From XN24 sp964413755 (GTDB lineage Bacteria > Pseudomonadota > Gammaproteobacteria > Steroidobacterales > XN24): 15,873 nt of DNA. Below are positions 7,970-15,638 of this stretch, one piece after another. How positions within the stretch are numbered: position 1 is the stretch's first letter; each line of letters starts with the position of its first letter. The stretch is from the NCBI GenBank assembly GCA_964413755.1, contig CAYPTW010000061.1:1-15873 (forward strand), in the 5' to 3' direction. The notes beneath the pieces are model-generated. The model made no database searches. It was given only the letters and a program-made list of their open reading frames with translations, and had not been told where the DNA came from. Position numbers and translations under genes: made by a program.

Positions 7970-8601
7970 AGCCGTTCAGGCGTGCCGACGTCGAGCCAGG
8001 TCCCCTCGTGCAATATCCCGCTCACGCGCCCGTCCGCCGCTGCCTCCTTGAGCAGGGGCGCCAGCGGGAAACGGCCCGCATGACAGCCTGCGAACAGCGC
8101 CGGGTGCAGCAGTGCGATGCCGCCGTAAGTGAAGCGCTGCGCGGCATCCGGCAGCACCCTGCCCTGCTCGAGCCCGAAGTCACCGGCAGGGTTGTGCGGC
8201 GGATTCGGCACCAGCAGCAACTGGGCCAGCATGCCCTCCTCCAACTGCAATGCGGCCGGCGACCATTCGCACCAGACATCGCCGTTGACGAGGAGAAAGG
8301 GCGCTGTGCCGAGCAGGGGGAGCGCCTGGAAGATGCCGCCGCCGGTGTCGAGCGCCGGCCAGGGCTCGGGAGAATAAGTGATCTCTACACCCCAGCGGCG
8401 GCCGTCGCCGAGAGACTCCTGCAGCACCTCGCCCAGCCAGGCGCAGTTCATCACCACCTCACGGCATCCTGCCGCGGCCAGGATGCGCAGCTGGTGGCCG
8501 ACCAGCGGCTCGCCGCCGACCGGCAGCAGGGGCTTGGGCAGCCGGTCCGTCAGGGGGCGCATCCTTTCGCCGCGGCCGGCCGCGAGTACCATCGCTTTCA
8601 C
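7936..8601 (-). CDS. murU: MurU, N-acetylmuramate alpha-1-phosphate uridylyltransferase
   Basis: Nucleotidyltransferase (221 aa; P. putida MurU about 223) that makes UDP-MurNAc from MurNAc-1-phosphate and UTP in the cell-wall recycling bypass that skips GlcNAc-based de novo synthesis. The N-terminal signature KAMVLAAGRGERMRPLTD, then LPKPLLPVGGEPL, DTGGGIFQALPLLG, the metal-binding VNGDVW, and C-terminal TWLDVGTPERL match MurU more closely than the longer hexose-1-phosphate transferases. The GTG at 8601 is taken as start because GGGGGA lies six bases upstream and it restores the typical MKAM terminus; the frame remains open far upstream, but that lies within lptD antisense. In Pseudomonas amgK (the MurNAc/GlcNAc anomeric kinase) sits between murU and lptD; here it is missing. 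General sugar-phosphate nucleotidyltransferase remains the fallback. Confidence 0.88.
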   Translation of the reverse strand: MKAMVLAAGRGERMRPLTDRLPKPLLPVGGEPLVGHQLRILAAAGCREVVMNCAWLGEVLQESLGDGRRWGVEITYSPEPWPALDTGGGIFQALPLLGTAPFLLVNGDVWCEWSPAALQLEEGMLAQLLLVPNPPHNPAGDFGLEQGRVLPDAAQRFTYGGIALLHPALFAGCHAGRFPLAPLLKEAAADGRVSGILHEGTWLDVGTPERLYALQARLAGS

Positions 8602-8689
8602 GCTATTTCCCCCGTTGGCCGTCCAGCCGCGATAATGGGTTCCCGCGGCAAAAGTATGCCATGTTAGCGAGCCTCGTCCGGACAGCCTG
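8602..8689. promoter_or_regulatory. Divergent murU/lptD intergenic region
   Basis: These 88 bases separate the GTG of murU (minus) from the ATG of lptD (plus), so they must hold the promoters of both unless transcripts start inside the genes. The region is less GC-rich than its surroundings (for example AAAAGTATGCCATGTTAG). I could not find convincing -35/-10 pairs on either strand, nor a sigma-E GGAACTT/TCTGA pair that would be expected if lptD is controlled as in E. coli. Confidence 0.35.
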
Positions 8690-10852
8690 ATGCCCCGTGT
8701 TCTGGCCCTCTTAGTCATCCTCATGGGCAGCGCGCCGCTCGCCGCCGCGCCGCTGTGCCCGGTGCCCGAGCCGATGCAGTTCGAGCCGATCGACGAAGAT
8801 GCGCCGATCGAAGTGTCGGCCGACCGGGCCGACCTGACCGCGGAAGGGGACTCGGTATTCACCGGCGGCGTGGTGCTGCAGCGGGGCAACCAGCGGCTCG
8901 AGACCGAGGGCGCCACGTGGAACCGGGTCGAGGGCCGCCTGCTGGCAATCGACGGGGCGCGTTTCGTCCAGCCCGGTTTCGAGGTCGAGTCCGAGCGGCT
9001 GGAGTACCTCCCCGGCGAGGGCACGGCCATCCTGACGGGAAACCGATACCGGCTCCCGACGCGGCCGGCCAGCGGCGGTGCCGAAACCATCCGTGCGCGC
9101 GGCAACGGCCGCATCCGCATGGAGGGTGTGACTTACACCACCTGCCCGGGCGAGGACCCTGACTGGCTGCTGCGCATCGGCGAGCTGAAACTCGATACCA
9201 CCGAAGAGGTCGGCGAGGCCGACAACGTCACGCTGCGGTTTTTCGGCGCCCCCATCGTCTATCTCCCCTACATGTCGTTCCCGTTGTCGGACCGCCGCAA
9301 GACCGGCTTCCTGGTGCCCGAATTCGGCCAGTCCTCGCGCAACGGGCTGGAGATCAGCGCGCCGTTCTACTTCAACCTGGGGCCGAACTACGACCACCTG
9401 CTGACCCCGGTCTTCCTGTCGAACCGGGGCCTCAAGCTGGACAACCAGTTCCGTTACCTGACGCCGGAGAGCCGCGGCGAGGTCCAGCTGGATTACCTGC
9501 ATCGCGACAGGGACGTCCCGGAGCAGAGTCCGCGCATCTGGTTCAACCTCTCTCACCTGACACGGCTCGACAACGGCTGGCGTTTTACAGCCGAGATCGA
9601 GGACGTGTCCGACACCGATTATTTCCAGAACCTCGGCGATTCCCCCCAGGTCACCAGCCGCACCCACGTGGAACGCCTCCTGCAGGCGGACTACGCGGGG
9701 CCGACCTGGCGCATCACGGCCCGGGCGCAGAACTTCCGCACGCTCGACCTGGATATTCCGGAGGACGAACGTCCCTATGCGCGCATACCCCAGGTGGTGG
9801 CGGAAGGCCTGTGGCTGGATGGGCCCCTCGGCATGGACTTACGGCTGCGCACCGAGCTTGCCGCGTTCACGCGCGGCGTCGGGCCGGAGGGTGCGCGCAC
9901 CGTGCTGGAACCTGAAATCAGCCTGCCGGTCGAGGCCCCGGGGTTCTTTTTCACTCCTGCGGCGCGCATGCGGATGGTGCAGTACTACCTCGGCGAACAG
10001 GAGCCCGGTGCCGATGACCTGCCGGGATACGTCGCGCCCATCCTCAGCGTCGACTCCGGACTGCGTTTCGAGCGCCCCCTCTCGTCTGCGCGATTCGTCC
10101 AGACCCTCGAGCCGCGCGTGCTGTATGCCTACATACCGTTCCGCAACCAGGACGCGCAGCCGCTGTTCGACAGCGGTCGTCCCGACTTCAATTACGTGCA
10201 GCTGTTCCGCCCCAACCGCTACCTCGGTGCGGACCGCCTCGGCGACACCAACCAGCTGAGCTTCGGTGTCACTACACGTTTGCTGGAAACCCGCACGGGC
10301 CGCGAGTTCCTCACCGCAGCCATCGGCAAGGCCTGGTACTTCGAGGATCCGCGCGTCACGCTGCCGGACGAGACCCTCGAGACCGCCGGCAGTTCGCCTA
10401 TCGTGCTGGAGCTCGGGCTGGGGCTGTTCAACAACTGGAACGCCGACATCGGCTACCAGTGGGACAACGTCAGCGACACCACGCGGCTGGCGCAATTCCG
10501 GCTGCAATACCAGCCCGCGCCCAACCGCGTGGTGAACCTTGCGTACCGTTACCGGCCGGACCTGCTGGAGGATCTCGCCTTCTCGGTGGGCTGGCCGCTC
10601 TCCGACCGCTGGAGTTTCGTCACCGCGCTGGAGTACTCCCTGCGCGACAAGACCACGGTGGACCAGGTGCTGGGCGTGCAATACGAGAGTTGCTGCTGGG
10701 CCATCCGCCTCGCGGCGACCGAGCAAGTCAGTCGTCGCGACGGCAGTACCGACAACGCCGTGCGCCTGCAGGTGGAGTTCAAGGGCCTCGCCGGACAGAG
10801 TGCCAGGCGCCGCTACGAGAATGATATCCTAGGCTACTCGGTCCAAGACTAA
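8690..10852 (+). CDS. lptD: LptD, LPS-assembly outer-membrane translocon
   Basis: Outer-membrane beta-barrel (720 aa; E. coli 784) that inserts lipopolysaccharide into the outer leaflet together with LptE. A signal peptide ends near residue 20 (PLAAA). A periplasmic LptA/OstA-like jellyroll domain follows at about residues 35-170 (IEVSADRADLTAEGDSVFTGGV), then the barrel, opening with the typical FFGAPIVYLPYMSFPLSDRRKTGFLVPEFG. The four cysteines needed for the two inter-domain disulfides are present: C23, C152, C668 and C669, the last two in the conserved ESCCWAIRL. No strong Shine-Dalgarno precedes the ATG. surA follows after 10 bases; SurA is the chaperone that LptD depends on, so the pairing is functional. 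Confidence 0.97.
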   Translation: MPRVLALLVILMGSAPLAAAPLCPVPEPMQFEPIDEDAPIEVSADRADLTAEGDSVFTGGVVLQRGNQRLETEGATWNRVEGRLLAIDGARFVQPGFEVESERLEYLPGEGTAILTGNRYRLPTRPASGGAETIRARGNGRIRMEGVTYTTCPGEDPDWLLRIGELKLDTTEEVGEADNVTLRFFGAPIVYLPYMSFPLSDRRKTGFLVPEFGQSSRNGLEISAPFYFNLGPNYDHLLTPVFLSNRGLKLDNQFRYLTPESRGEVQLDYLHRDRDVPEQSPRIWFNLSHLTRLDNGWRFTAEIEDVSDTDYFQNLGDSPQVTSRTHVERLLQADYAGPTWRITARAQNFRTLDLDIPEDERPYARIPQVVAEGLWLDGPLGMDLRLRTELAAFTRGVGPEGARTVLEPEISLPVEAPGFFFTPAARMRMVQYYLGEQEPGADDLPGYVAPILSVDSGLRFERPLSSARFVQTLEPRVLYAYIPFRNQDAQPLFDSGRPDFNYVQLFRPNRYLGADRLGDTNQLSFGVTTRLLETRTGREFLTAAIGKAWYFEDPRVTLPDETLETAGSSPIVLELGLGLFNNWNADIGYQWDNVSDTTRLAQFRLQYQPAPNRVVNLAYRYRPDLLEDLAFSVGWPLSDRWSFVTALEYSLRDKTTVDQVLGVQYESCCWAIRLAATEQVSRRDGSTDNAVRLQVEFKGLAGQSARRRYENDILGYSVQD

Positions 10853-10862
10853 TCCCAAATTT

Positions 10863-12173
10863 ATGCCATTGAAATTATTGCGCTTTATCATCTTGTTTGC
10901 CTGCCTTGCAGGCGTCGGAGCCGCGCCCCGTGCAGCCACGCTGAGCGACTCAGGCGTGTTGCTGGACCGCATCATCGCGCTGGTCGACGACGGCGTGGTG
11001 CTCCGCTCCGAACTGGAAAACCAGGTGACGACCGTGATGCGGCGGCTGCGCGAGCAAGGCACGGCGGCGCCGCCCGAATCGGTGCTGCGGGAACAGATCC
11101 TGGAAAACCTCATCGTGCAGCAGGTGCAGATGCAGCGCGCCGAGCGGCTCGGTATTCGCATCAGCGACGAGCAGCTCAACATGGCACTGGCCCGCGTCGC
11201 GGAGCGCAACGGCTTCAGCTTCGCCGACATGCCGGCCGCGCTGGCCGCCGACGGCATCGAGTACGCCGAGTTCCGCGAGCAGCTGCGACGCGAAATGACC
11301 ATCGACGCGCTGCGCCAGCGCGACGTGATGGCGCGTATTGCGGTCTCGGAACGGGAGATCGAGCGCTGGCTGGAACAATACGAAGCCAACCGCGGTAACG
11401 AGATCGACTACGACATTTCCCAGATCCTCGTGGCGCTGCCTGCGGACGCCTCGCAGGCCCAGGTCGCCGAAGTCGAAGCGCGCGCGCGCGACATCCATGC
11501 CCGGCTGCTCGCCGGCGAGGACTTCGCTGCCATGGCAGTGGCGGAATCCGCCGGACAGCAGGCGCTTTCGGGCGGCAGGCTGGGCTGGCGCCAGGGCGCG
11601 CAGCTGCCGCAGCAGTTTGCCCCGGCCATCCAGGGCCTGTCTGCGGGCGAGATCAGCGAGCCCGTGCGCAGCGGCAGCGGCTTCCACATCTTCCGCGTCA
11701 ACGAGACCCGCGGCGGGGATGACACGGTGCTGGAAGTCCAGACCCGCGCGCGCCACATCCTGATGACCACCAACGAGGTCCTGGACGACGTCACCGTGCG
11801 CAGCCGCCTGGAGGAAATCCGCGAGCGCGTGCTGGGCGGCGAGTCTTTCGCCGATATCGCCATGATCGAGTCGGAAGATCCCGGCTCCGCCACGCGCGGG
11901 GGCGATCTCGGCTGGAACCCACCGGGCACCTTCGTGCCGGAGTTCGAGGCGGTGCTGGCCGAGCTGCAGCCGGGCGAGATCAGCGAGCCCTTCAGTTCAC
12001 CCTTCGGCTGGCACATCATCCTGCTCGAGGAGAGGCAGGAACGCGACACCACGGACGACGTGAAGCGCCGCCGCGCCATCCAGGCGATCCGCGCCAGCAA
12101 GCTGGAGCAGGAGACCGAGCTCTGGCTGCGCAAGCTGCGCGACGAAGCCTGGGTCGAGATCCTCGGCAGCTAG
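10863..12173 (+). CDS. surA: SurA, periplasmic chaperone / peptidyl-prolyl isomerase
   Basis: Periplasmic chaperone (436 aa; E. coli 428) that escorts outer-membrane proteins, LptD included, to the BAM complex. After a signal peptide (residues 1 to about 24) comes the SurA N-terminal domain (DRIIALVDDGVVLRSELENQ, about 33-175), then two parvulin domains at about 180-285 (IDYDISQILVALP) and 292-395 (RARHILMTTNEVLDD, FADIAMIESEDPGSATRGGDLGW), and the C-terminal helix that packs on the N-domain. The first 20 codons are clearly AT-richer than the rest, a common feature that helps translation initiation; no clear Shine-Dalgarno is seen. A small hairpin (GCCTGC-CTT-GCAGGC, 10899-10913) lies inside the signal sequence. 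pdxA follows 12 bases later. Confidence 0.97.
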   Translation: MPLKLLRFIILFACLAGVGAAPRAATLSDSGVLLDRIIALVDDGVVLRSELENQVTTVMRRLREQGTAAPPESVLREQILENLIVQQVQMQRAERLGIRISDEQLNMALARVAERNGFSFADMPAALAADGIEYAEFREQLRREMTIDALRQRDVMARIAVSEREIERWLEQYEANRGNEIDYDISQILVALPADASQAQVAEVEARARDIHARLLAGEDFAAMAVAESAGQQALSGGRLGWRQGAQLPQQFAPAIQGLSAGEISEPVRSGSGFHIFRVNETRGGDDTVLEVQTRARHILMTTNEVLDDVTVRSRLEEIRERVLGGESFADIAMIESEDPGSATRGGDLGWNPPGTFVPEFEAVLAELQPGEISEPFSSPFGWHIILLEERQERDTTDDVKRRRAIQAIRASKLEQETELWLRKLRDEAWVEILGS

Positions 12174-12185
12174 CGGCGCGTAACC

Positions 12186-13160
12186 ATGGCACTCCCGGCC
12201 ATCGCCCTCACCACCGGCGAGCCGGCCGGGATCGGGCCGGAACTCTGCCTGGCCGTAGCGCAGCGCGCCTGGCCCGCACGGCTGGTGGCGGTCGGCCCCG
12301 CTGCGCATCTGGAGACGCTTGCCCGCAGGCTGCAGCCCGACGTCAGTATCAGGACCGTGTCCCGCCCGGAACCCCACCAGGCCGGCGTGCTGCAGGTCAT
12401 CGACCTGCCGCTCGAACGGTGCGCCACGATGGGCCAGCCCGACCCGGCCAATGCACCTGCAGTGCTGGCGATGCTGCGCCGCGCCGCGGAAGGCTGCCTG
12501 GCAGGCGAGTTCGACGCCATGGTCACGGCGCCCGTGCACAAGGCGGTGATCAACGACGCCGGCCTGCCCTTCTCCGGTCATACCGAGTTCCTGGCGGCGA
12601 TCAGCGGCGGTAACCCCGTGATGCTGCTCGCGGCCGGCAACCTGCGCGTGGCGCTGGCCACGACGCACCTGCCGCTGGCGCAAGTGCCGCAAGCCATCAC
12701 CCGGGAACGCGTGGCGGGCGTGCTGCGCGTGCTGCATCACGACTTGCAAACGCGCTTCGGCATCGCCACGCCCCGCATCCTGGTGGCGGGCCTGAATCCG
12801 CATGCCGGGGAGAGCGGGCACCTGGGCCGCGAGGAGATAGAAGTCATCGGGCCGGTGCTCGAACAGTTGCGCGCTGAAGGCATGCGGCTGGTCGGGCCAT
12901 TGCCTGCCGACACGCTGTTCACCCCGCGCCAGCTCGAGGGCGCGGACGCTGTGCTGGCCATGTATCACGACCAGGGCTTGCCGGTGCTGAAGTACGCCGG
13001 TTTCGGCCGCGCCGTGAACATTACCCTGGGCCTGCCGATCGTGCGCACCTCCGTCGATCACGGCACGGCGCTGGACCTGGCCGGCACGGGCAAGGCTGAT
13101 GCCGGCAGCCTGGTCGCTGCCCTGGAAGCCGCGCTCGCGATCGTCGCCAGTTCTCATTAA
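12186..13160 (+). CDS. pdxA: PdxA, 4-phosphohydroxy-L-threonine dehydrogenase
   Basis: NAD-dependent dehydrogenase (324 aa; E. coli 329) of the DXP-dependent pyridoxal phosphate pathway. It oxidises 4-phosphohydroxy-L-threonine to a product that decarboxylates and enters ring closure by PdxJ. Signatures are TTGEPAGIGPE at the N-terminus, TAPVHKAVIN, SGHTEFLA (H132), TTHLPLAQV (H161), GLNPHAGESG (H206), MYHDQGLPVLK (H261) and the C-terminal TSVDHGTALD. H161, H206 and H261 sit five residues before the metal-binding His residues of the E. coli enzyme (166, 211, 266). It is placed after surA as in the conserved surA-pdxA-rsmA cluster, but rsmA is displaced by two lipid A-type genes. The last codon and stop overlap a regulatory repeat for the next gene. 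Confidence 0.97.
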   Translation: MALPAIALTTGEPAGIGPELCLAVAQRAWPARLVAVGPAAHLETLARRLQPDVSIRTVSRPEPHQAGVLQVIDLPLERCATMGQPDPANAPAVLAMLRRAAEGCLAGEFDAMVTAPVHKAVINDAGLPFSGHTEFLAAISGGNPVMLLAAGNLRVALATTHLPLAQVPQAITRERVAGVLRVLHHDLQTRFGIATPRILVAGLNPHAGESGHLGREEIEVIGPVLEQLRAEGMRLVGPLPADTLFTPRQLEGADAVLAMYHDQGLPVLKYAGFGRAVNITLGLPIVRTSVDHGTALDLAGTGKADAGSLVAALEAALAIVASSH

Positions 13161-13188
13161 GCCCGGCTTAAGCAAGCCGAGCTAGGCT
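13156..13188 (+). promoter_or_regulatory. PmrA/BasR-like box and promoter of eptA-like gene
   Basis: Direct repeat ATTAAG (13156-13161), five bases, CTTAAG (13167-13172); the TTAAG cores are 11 bp apart, one helical turn. Ten bases later comes TAGGCT (13183-13188) as a weak -10, so transcription should begin near 13195, giving a leader of about 38 bases. The geometry is that of promoters activated by OmpR/PhoB-family regulators bound just upstream of the -10, and the half-sites fit the known PmrA box (TTAA-centred hexamers spaced by 5). No good -35 hexamer is present, as expected for activator dependence. The first half-site overlaps the pdxA stop codon. The same elements at the same spacing precede the PAP2 gene. 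Confidence 0.7.
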
Positions 13189-13215
13189 TCCAGGTTCGGG
13201 GGATTCCGACGAACC

Positions 13216-13221
13216 AGGAGG
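13216..13221 (+). promoter_or_regulatory. Shine-Dalgarno for eptA-like gene
   Basis: AGGAGG, a full-strength ribosome-binding sequence, lies 11 bases before the GTG at 13233. Most genes of the window lack so good a site. It supports translation from its own transcript rather than coupling to pdxA, and supports the GTG start. Confidence 0.7.
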
Positions 13222-13232
13222 GCTTTCAAGGC

Positions 13233-14852
13233 GTGAGATATACCCTGAGCGGCAACCAGGTCGTGCTCGGCAGCGCCCTGTTCACCGTTGCCTTTGCCAA
13301 CCTTGCGTTCTTCCGCAGACTTTTCGAGGTCTACGCCGGTCAGCAGTGGGGATATGCCCATATCGCCTCGGTGGCCGTGGTCCTGCTATGCGTCACGGTC
13401 CTGCCGCTGGCGCTGCTGTCGCTTGTCCGATTCGTCAAGCCCGTCTTCGCGCTGTATTTCCTGATGGCTGCCGGGACTGCGTACTTCATGGACACCTACA
13501 ACGTCATCATCGACCACGAGATGATCAACAACGTGGTCCTCACCGATCCGGCCGAGGCATCGGATCTCGTCACCCCGCGCCTGCTCCTGTACGTGCTGCT
13601 GCTCGGCACACTGCCGTCGGTGGCCCTGTTCCGGGCGCGCATCAGGCCTGAGAGCACCCTGAGCATGCTGCGTAATCGCGGGTTGCTGGTGCTGACCGCG
13701 GTGCTCTTGACGATCGGGCTTGCACTGTCCTCCAGCAGCTTCTATGCGTCCTTCATTCGCGAGCAGAAGCCGCTGCGCTATTACAGCAATCCTGCGGCGC
13801 CCCTGCATGGTGCGGTGCGCTGGGCCTCTCTCCAGCTAAAGGACGGCCAGCAGCCGCTCGAGGTGGTGGGCGAGGATGCCCATGCGCCGCCAGCGGACAC
13901 CGACCGCGAACTGGTGGTGATGGTCGTTGGCGAGACGGCTCGAAGCGACCGTTTCTCGCTGAACGGCTACGACCGCGAGACCAATCCGCTGCTGGCGCAG
14001 GAGGCGGTCGCCAGCCTGCGCAACGTATCCTCCTGCGGTACGTCGACTGCAGTCTCGGTGCCCTGCATGTTCGCCATCTACGATCGGCAAAGTTTCCGCG
14101 ACGATAAAGCCCGGCACACGGAGAATGTGCTCGATGTCCTGCAGCATGCCGGCGTGACAGTGCTCTGGCGGGACAACAACTCGGACTCGAAGGGCGTTGC
14201 CGAGCGAGTGCGGTTTGAAGATTTCCGTTCACCCGAGGCCAACCCGGTGTGCGACATCGAGTGCCGGGACGAGGGCATGCTGGACGGCCTGCAATCGTTC
14301 ATCGACAGGCATCCCAGCGGCGACATCCTGATTGTCCTGCATCACATGGGCAGCCATGGGCCCGCGTACTACAAGCGCTACCCGGAGACGTTCCGTCGCT
14401 TCACGCCTACCTGCGAAACCAGCCAGCTCAATGCCTGCAGCGCAGAAGAGATCAGCAACACCTACGACAACACGCTGCTCTACACAGACTATTTCCTGAG
14501 CAAGGTCATCGCGTTGTTACGCGGCAATGACGACCGCTTCGAGACGGCGATGATCTATGTCAGCGATCATGGTGAATCGCTCGGCGAGAGCGGACTCTAC
14601 CTTCACGGCCTGCCCTATTTCCTGGCGCCGGACGCGCAGACTCGGGTGCCCGTTGTGTTCTGGTTCGGGCGTCGTTTCGACAGCGCCCGGATCGAGGCCA
14701 TGCAGCAGCTGGTGGACAGGCCCTTTTCCCACGACAACGTGTTCCACACCCTGCTGGGGCTGTTCGAAATCGAGACCGAGGCCTATCGACCCAATCTGGA
14801 CATCCTGCGCCAGGCGAGGATGCGCGACGGCTTGTCGCCAGAGTACTACTGA
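13233..14852 (+). CDS. eptA: EptA/MCR-family phosphoethanolamine-lipid A transferase
   Basis: Inner-membrane enzyme (539 aa) of the EptA/PmrC/MCR family that transfers phosphoethanolamine from phosphatidylethanolamine to lipid A phosphate, lowering negative charge and polymyxin binding. About five N-terminal membrane helices (residues ~10-180) precede a periplasmic sulfatase-fold domain. Catalytic and zinc residues match MCR-1: E234 (VVGETARSDRFSLNGY), nucleophile T270 (SSCGTSTAVSVPC), H375 (HHMGSHGPAYY), D445-H446 (SDHGESLGE) and H458 (LYLHG). Six cysteines match three family disulfides (SCGT/VPCM, VCDIEC, TCETSQLNAC). The GTG start has a strong AGGAGG upstream. The gene ends 15 bases from the convergent PAP2 gene. 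Substrate position on lipid A cannot be told from sequence, and a different acceptor (core sugar, as for EptB/C) is possible but less likely given the promoter and partner. Confidence 0.93.
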   Translation: MRYTLSGNQVVLGSALFTVAFANLAFFRRLFEVYAGQQWGYAHIASVAVVLLCVTVLPLALLSLVRFVKPVFALYFLMAAGTAYFMDTYNVIIDHEMINNVVLTDPAEASDLVTPRLLLYVLLLGTLPSVALFRARIRPESTLSMLRNRGLLVLTAVLLTIGLALSSSSFYASFIREQKPLRYYSNPAAPLHGAVRWASLQLKDGQQPLEVVGEDAHAPPADTDRELVVMVVGETARSDRFSLNGYDRETNPLLAQEAVASLRNVSSCGTSTAVSVPCMFAIYDRQSFRDDKARHTENVLDVLQHAGVTVLWRDNNSDSKGVAERVRFEDFRSPEANPVCDIECRDEGMLDGLQSFIDRHPSGDILIVLHHMGSHGPAYYKRYPETFRRFTPTCETSQLNACSAEEISNTYDNTLLYTDYFLSKVIALLRGNDDRFETAMIYVSDHGESLGESGLYLHGLPYFLAPDAQTRVPVVFWFGRRFDSARIEAMQQLVDRPFSHDNVFHTLLGLFEIETEAYRPNLDILRQARMRDGLSPEYY

Positions 14853-14867
14853 CCCTGCGGCCGTTGC

Positions 14868-15605
14868 TCAGCCCTCCTCATGCAGCACGCGACCACCGGG
14901 CCGCAGAAGCCAGTAGTCGCCGGCCAGGGCCGTCAACCAGCAAACATAGGCCGTCGTAAGGTCGTGCGAAGGGAAGTGCGCGCCGCGCGCCCATTGGTCG
15001 ATCGCGAAGACGCTGCCGAGAAAGAGGGCCAGCAGCAGTCCCTGCACCGCGAGCGACGACCGCCGCCGGCGTGCCAGGAAGAACAGTCCGAACAGGGCGA
15101 AGCCCGATGAGCTGTGGCCGCCCGGGAAGCAGTGGCCGACCGGCGTACCCGCAGCCCCTTCCTCGGGCAGCTCTTGGGGCGCCCGGCTGCCACCGAAAGC
15201 CTCCAGGTCCCAGGGACAATCGACGTTGCTCAGCTGCTTGCCGAGACCGACAAGGCTGACGCCGAGCATGCCCGTCAGCACGAGGTACCCCAGCGCCAGC
15301 CGGTGCCGGGCAAGGCGGGCATTTAACCAGCTGCCCAGCCAGGCCATCAGCAGCACGGCCATTACGAGCTTCATGACCGCCTGGGCGGTGTCGTGAAACA
15401 GGAACTCGGTGACAAAGGCATGGCGCAGCGGAAAGCCCTGCTGCCCCGGGGCTGCAAAAAAGCGCGCCACGGCGTGGTCGACGTCGCCCAGCCTTAGCAG
15501 CGCGAGAAGGCACAAGTAGAGGAGCGTCGGCCAAAGCAGCAACTTCCAATGGCTCGGCGGCCCGAGCGTCCGGCCCGCGATACCGTGTCTTCGTTCGAAG
15601 TCCAC
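14868..15605 (-). CDS. PAP2-family membrane phosphatase
   Basis: Polytopic membrane protein (245 aa, five to six helices) of the PAP2 lipid phosphatase/phosphotransferase superfamily. Motif regions are recognisable but altered: K123...C130-P131 in GKQLSNVDCPWDL (classical K-x6-RP has Arg), P161-G-G-H164 in HCFPGGHSSSG (classical PSGH), and R207-G-A-H210 with H214-D215 in ARGAHFPSHD (the Arg normally six residues before the His is Gln). These variants appear to define a subfamily that I recall beside chromosomal eptA/mcr genes, including the pap2 of the mcr-1 cassette. Substrate unknown: a lipid phosphate, undecaprenyl-PP or lipid A phosphate are candidates. GTG at 15605 is preferred over an in-frame TTG at 15632 because GAGGA lies eight bases before it and the TTG would coincide with the predicted transcript start. 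Confidence 0.85.
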   Translation of the reverse strand: MDFERRHGIAGRTLGPPSHWKLLLWPTLLYLCLLALLRLGDVDHAVARFFAAPGQQGFPLRHAFVTEFLFHDTAQAVMKLVMAVLLMAWLGSWLNARLARHRLALGYLVLTGMLGVSLVGLGKQLSNVDCPWDLEAFGGSRAPQELPEEGAAGTPVGHCFPGGHSSSGFALFGLFFLARRRRSSLAVQGLLLALFLGSVFAIDQWARGAHFPSHDLTTAYVCWLTALAGDYWLLRPGGRVLHEEG

Positions 15606-15638
15606 GCCCCCTGTCCTCGCCGTCGCAACCAAACCGGG

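Noticed and set aside
8602..9120. Upstream extension of the minus-strand murU frame into lptD
   Set aside because: MurU begins with the KAMVLAAG motif; the upstream part is antisense to lptD and low-complexity. GTG at 8601 has a ribosome site.
8711..9667. Minus-strand open frame of 318 codons within lptD
   Set aside because: Antisense shadow of a well-conserved lptD; composition is biased and no motif is recognisable.
10899..10913. Hairpin GCCTGC-CTT-GCAGGC near the surA start
   Set aside because: A short stem inside the signal-peptide codons; not followed by a T-run and likely incidental.
14853..14867. Bidirectional terminator between eptA and PAP2 genes
   Set aside because: Only 15 bases separate the stops and no inverted repeat or T/A tract is visible.
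15606..15632. TTG at 15632 as the PAP2 start
   Set aside because: It coincides with the predicted transcript start from the TAGGCT element, leaving no leader, and the added residues are not hydrophobic or conserved. GTG at 15605 is better placed.
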